Source of the DNA: CAZZKJ01 sp964654695
GTDB taxonomy: Bacteria > Krumholzibacteriota > Krumholzibacteriia > WVZY01
Direction: 5' to 3'
Assembly: GCA_964654695.1 (NCBI GenBank)
Contig: CAZZKJ010000055.1
Location: forward strand, 1-15,186
Length of the DNA stretch: 15,186 nt
Notes under the pieces: model-generated
Databases searched by the model: none
Seen by the model: the letters and a program-made list of their open reading frames with translations, nothing else
Told to the model about the DNA's origin: nothing
Shown: positions 13,043 through 15,186 of the stretch, piece by piece
How positions within the stretch are numbered: the first letter of the stretch is position 1
Layout of the letters: each line of letters starts with the position of its first letter
Position numbers and translations under genes: made by a program

Positions 13043-15136
13043 ATGGCTAGATTGGTTCCTCTGGAAAAGGTGAGAAATATCGGCATCATGGCTCATATCG
13101 ATGCCGGTAAAACCACCGTAACAGAAAGAATGTTGTTTTATACCGGGCGGCTTCATCGCATGGGTGAAGTGCACGATGGCGCTGCAACCATGGACTGGAT
13201 GGCGCAGGAGAAAGAGCGCGGTATAACTATAACTTCTGCAGCAACGACTTGTTTCTGGAACGACCACCGAGTCAACATTATAGATACCCCAGGACACGTT
13301 GATTTTACTGTCGAGGTCGAAAGAAGTCTCAGGGTTCTCGATGGGGCTATAGCCATTTTCTGTTCCGTGGGAGGGGTAGAACCACAGTCTGAAACTGTTT
13401 GGAGGCAGGCCGACAAATATGGAGTTCCTCGGATCGCGTTCATAAATAAAATGGATAGAATGGGATCCGATTTTCATAATGTGGTCAAAATGATAAGGGA
13501 GCGGTTGGGAGCGAATGCAGTTCCGGTGCAGCTTCCGGTTGGAAGCGGCGATCTTTTTACAGGAATCATAGACTTGATTAAAATGAAAGCCTATTTTTAC
13601 AACGAGGAAAGTCAGGGCGCTGAATTCGAGGAAGAGGAAATCCCTCAGGATTTACTCGATGAGACCAGGGGTCACCGCGAGAAGCTCATCGAGTCGCTTG
13701 CCGAATATGATGACGATTTAATGCAAGATTTCCTGAACTCCGATGATCCCAACGAACAAAAGCTTGTGAATGTAGCAAGAAAGGCAGTTCTCGGGGCGCA
13801 TTTTGTTCCCGTACTGTGCGGCTCGGCCTTCAAGAACAAGGGCGTTCAGAAACTTCTTGATGCCGTGATTTCCTTCCTGCCTGCTCCCATCGATGTTCCT
13901 CCGGTAAAAGGGGTCAACCCTTATTCCAAAAAAGAAGACGTGCGCAAAGTCGGCGATGACGAACCCTTTGCGGCTCTGGTTTTCAAGATTGCTTCCGATC
14001 CTTTCATAGGCAAGCTGACGTACATAAGGGTTTACAGTGGAGTGGCCAAAACCGGGGAATCGGTGTTTAATACTACAACGAATTCCAAGGAGCGAATCGG
14101 CAGGCTTCTTCAAATGCACGCGAATAAAAGAGAAGAACGAAGCGAAATCTATTCTGGAGATATCGCAGCGGTTGTAGGGCTGAAGAAAGCCAAAACCGGG
14201 GATACTCTTTGCGATCCCAAGAATCAAATCGTTTTGGAATCCATGCATTTTCCCGAACCCGTTCTGTCTGTTGCCATCGAGCCCAAGACGAAGAACGACC
14301 AGGAAAAGCTGTCACTGGCCCTGGATAAACTCAGCGAGGAAGATCCGACATTCAAAGTCAGGGTGGATGAGGAAACGGGGCAAACGCTTATAGCCGGAAT
14401 GGGTGAGCTGCACCTGGAGATCCTGGTGGACAGAATGCTGAGGGAATTTTTCGTAGGTGCCAACGTAGGGAAGCCCCAGGTGGCTTACAAAGAATCGATT
14501 CGAAAATCCGCCGAAGCTGAGGGAAAGTTCATAAAGCAAAGCGGCGGTCACGGCCAATACGGACATGTGGCGATCTATGTAGAGCCTAATGAAAAAAGCG
14601 ATGATTTCGAATTCAATAATAAAATCGTCGGCGGATCGATTCCCCGGCAGTTCATCCCCTCTATCGAAAAAGGCATTAAGGGGGCGCTGTCATGCGGTGT
14701 CATCGCCGGCTACCAGGTTATAGGCGTCAAGGTTGATTTGCTCGACGGCTCGTATCATGACGTTGATTCTAGTGAAATGGCTTTTCGCATGGCTGCGTCC
14801 ATCGCAATCAAGAACGCTTTAAGCAAGTGCGGGCCCGTTCTTCTGGAACCCGTGATGGATTTGGAAATAGTCGTGCCTCAGGAATATATGGGAGACGTTT
14901 TGGCCGACCTGAGCTCTCGCAGAGGCAAAATCGGCGGGATGTTTCAGCGTGCCGATGCGCAAGTAATCGCAGCGCGTGCTCCGCTGGCCGAGATGTTCGG
15001 CTATGCAACGATCTTGCGCTCGCTTACTCAGGGCCGGGCGGTTTATTCGATGCAGTTTTCCAGATATGAAGAACTGCCTGGGGAAATCGCCCAGGGATTC
15101 ATTAACAAGATTCAAGGCAAGGCTTTAAGGAATTAA
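13043..15136 (+). CDS. fusA: Elongation factor G
   Basis: This encodes a 697-residue canonical EF-G (E. coli 704), the GTPase that drives translocation and, with RRF, ribosome recycling. G-domain motifs are G1 AHIDAGKTT (17-25), G2 in ERGITITSA, G3 DTPGH (81-85), G4 NKMD (135-138) and G5 GSAFKNKG (260-267). Later domains show GMGELHLEILVDR, SGGHGQYGHV, GSYHDVDSSEMAF and a RAVYSMQFSRYEELP C-terminus. The start at ATG 13043 is chosen because it gives MARLVPLEKVRNIGIMAHID and has GAGG (13034-13037) 5 nt upstream. A TTG at 12986 would add 19 unusual residues with no SD. tuf starts 14 nt after its stop. Confidence 0.98.
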   Translation: MARLVPLEKVRNIGIMAHIDAGKTTVTERMLFYTGRLHRMGEVHDGAATMDWMAQEKERGITITSAATTCFWNDHRVNIIDTPGHVDFTVEVERSLRVLDGAIAIFCSVGGVEPQSETVWRQADKYGVPRIAFINKMDRMGSDFHNVVKMIRERLGANAVPVQLPVGSGDLFTGIIDLIKMKAYFYNEESQGAEFEEEEIPQDLLDETRGHREKLIESLAEYDDDLMQDFLNSDDPNEQKLVNVARKAVLGAHFVPVLCGSAFKNKGVQKLLDAVISFLPAPIDVPPVKGVNPYSKKEDVRKVGDDEPFAALVFKIASDPFIGKLTYIRVYSGVAKTGESVFNTTTNSKERIGRLLQMHANKREERSEIYSGDIAAVVGLKKAKTGDTLCDPKNQIVLESMHFPEPVLSVAIEPKTKNDQEKLSLALDKLSEEDPTFKVRVDEETGQTLIAGMGELHLEILVDRMLREFFVGANVGKPQVAYKESIRKSAEAEGKFIKQSGGHGQYGHVAIYVEPNEKSDDFEFNNKIVGGSIPRQFIPSIEKGIKGALSCGVIAGYQVIGVKVDLLDGSYHDVDSSEMAFRMAASIAIKNALSKCGPVLLEPVMDLEIVVPQEYMGDVLADLSSRRGKIGGMFQRADAQVIAARAPLAEMFGYATILRSLTQGRAVYSMQFSRYEELPGEIAQGFINKIQGKALRN

Positions 15137-15150
15137 GGGAGGCAAAGAGC

Positions 15151-15186
15151 ATGGCGAAAAAGAAATTTGAAAGGACGAAGCCGCAC
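15151..15186 (+). CDS. tuf: Elongation factor Tu, N-terminal start (partial)
   Basis: ATG 15151 follows GGGAGG (15137-15142) with 8-nt spacing, and encodes MAKKKFERTKPH before the window ends. This is the standard EF-Tu beginning, one residue pattern before the GTP-binding VNVGTIGHVDHGKTT region. Position directly after fusA is the classic str-operon tuf (tufA in E. coli). With the tuf end at 1-55 this makes two tuf genes bracketing the cluster, unless the window sides come from an assembly join. Confidence 0.95.
   Translation, partial: MAKKKFERTKPH

Overview
This window is a conserved bacterial transcription and translation superoperon. Every gene lies on the + strand, in the order tuf (3' end), rpmG, tRNA-Trp, secE, nusG, rplK, rplA, rplJ, rplL, rpoB, rpoC, rpsL, rpsG, fusA, tuf (5' end). 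No mobile element, CRISPR array, prophage, toxin gene or unknown accessory gene was found. Nothing here is a new multi-gene system. The less explained signals lie in the short non-coding spacers.

Organism: a Gram-negative-type bacterium. RpoB (1276 aa) and RpoC (1371 aa) are full-length, separate subunits. RpoB carries a charged, probably helical insertion at about residues 905-945. The RpoC N-terminal region around the first zinc site resembles the PVC superphylum (Lentisphaerae/Kiritimatiellae-like) more than Proteobacteria or Firmicutes. This placement is from memory of protein families and is tentative. The residues usually changed in rifampicin resistance (D481, H491, S496) and streptomycin resistance (S12 K43, K88) are the susceptible types.

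Layout: 1-55 is the end of one EF-Tu gene. 161-310 is zinc-type L33, too small to stand out as an ORF. 323-398 is tRNA-Trp with an encoded CCA tail. 503-1423 holds secE and nusG (translocase subunit and elongation factor). 1495-3717 holds L11, L1, L10 and L7/L12, which form the ribosomal stalk and L1 arm. 3778-11762 holds the two large RNA polymerase subunits. A sigma70-like promoter at 11783-11811 and a leader of about 145 nt start the str operon: S12, S7, EF-G and a second EF-Tu that runs off the end.

Regulatory picture: almost every spacer contains a small inverted repeat. The strongest is a 40-nt hairpin across the rplL stop codon, where E. coli has an attenuator and RNase III site. Others touch the Shine-Dalgarno (SD) sequences of rplL and rpoC or place the secE SD in a loop. 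The str leader contains one exact consensus DnaA box. The rplA-rplJ spacer is only 19 nt, too short for the usual L10 leader. The rpsL-rpsG spacer is only 23 nt, while rpsG-fusA is 208 nt with terminator-like hairpins, so autoregulation is probably wired differently from E. coli. rpoC and rpsL both start at TTG behind strong SD sequences.
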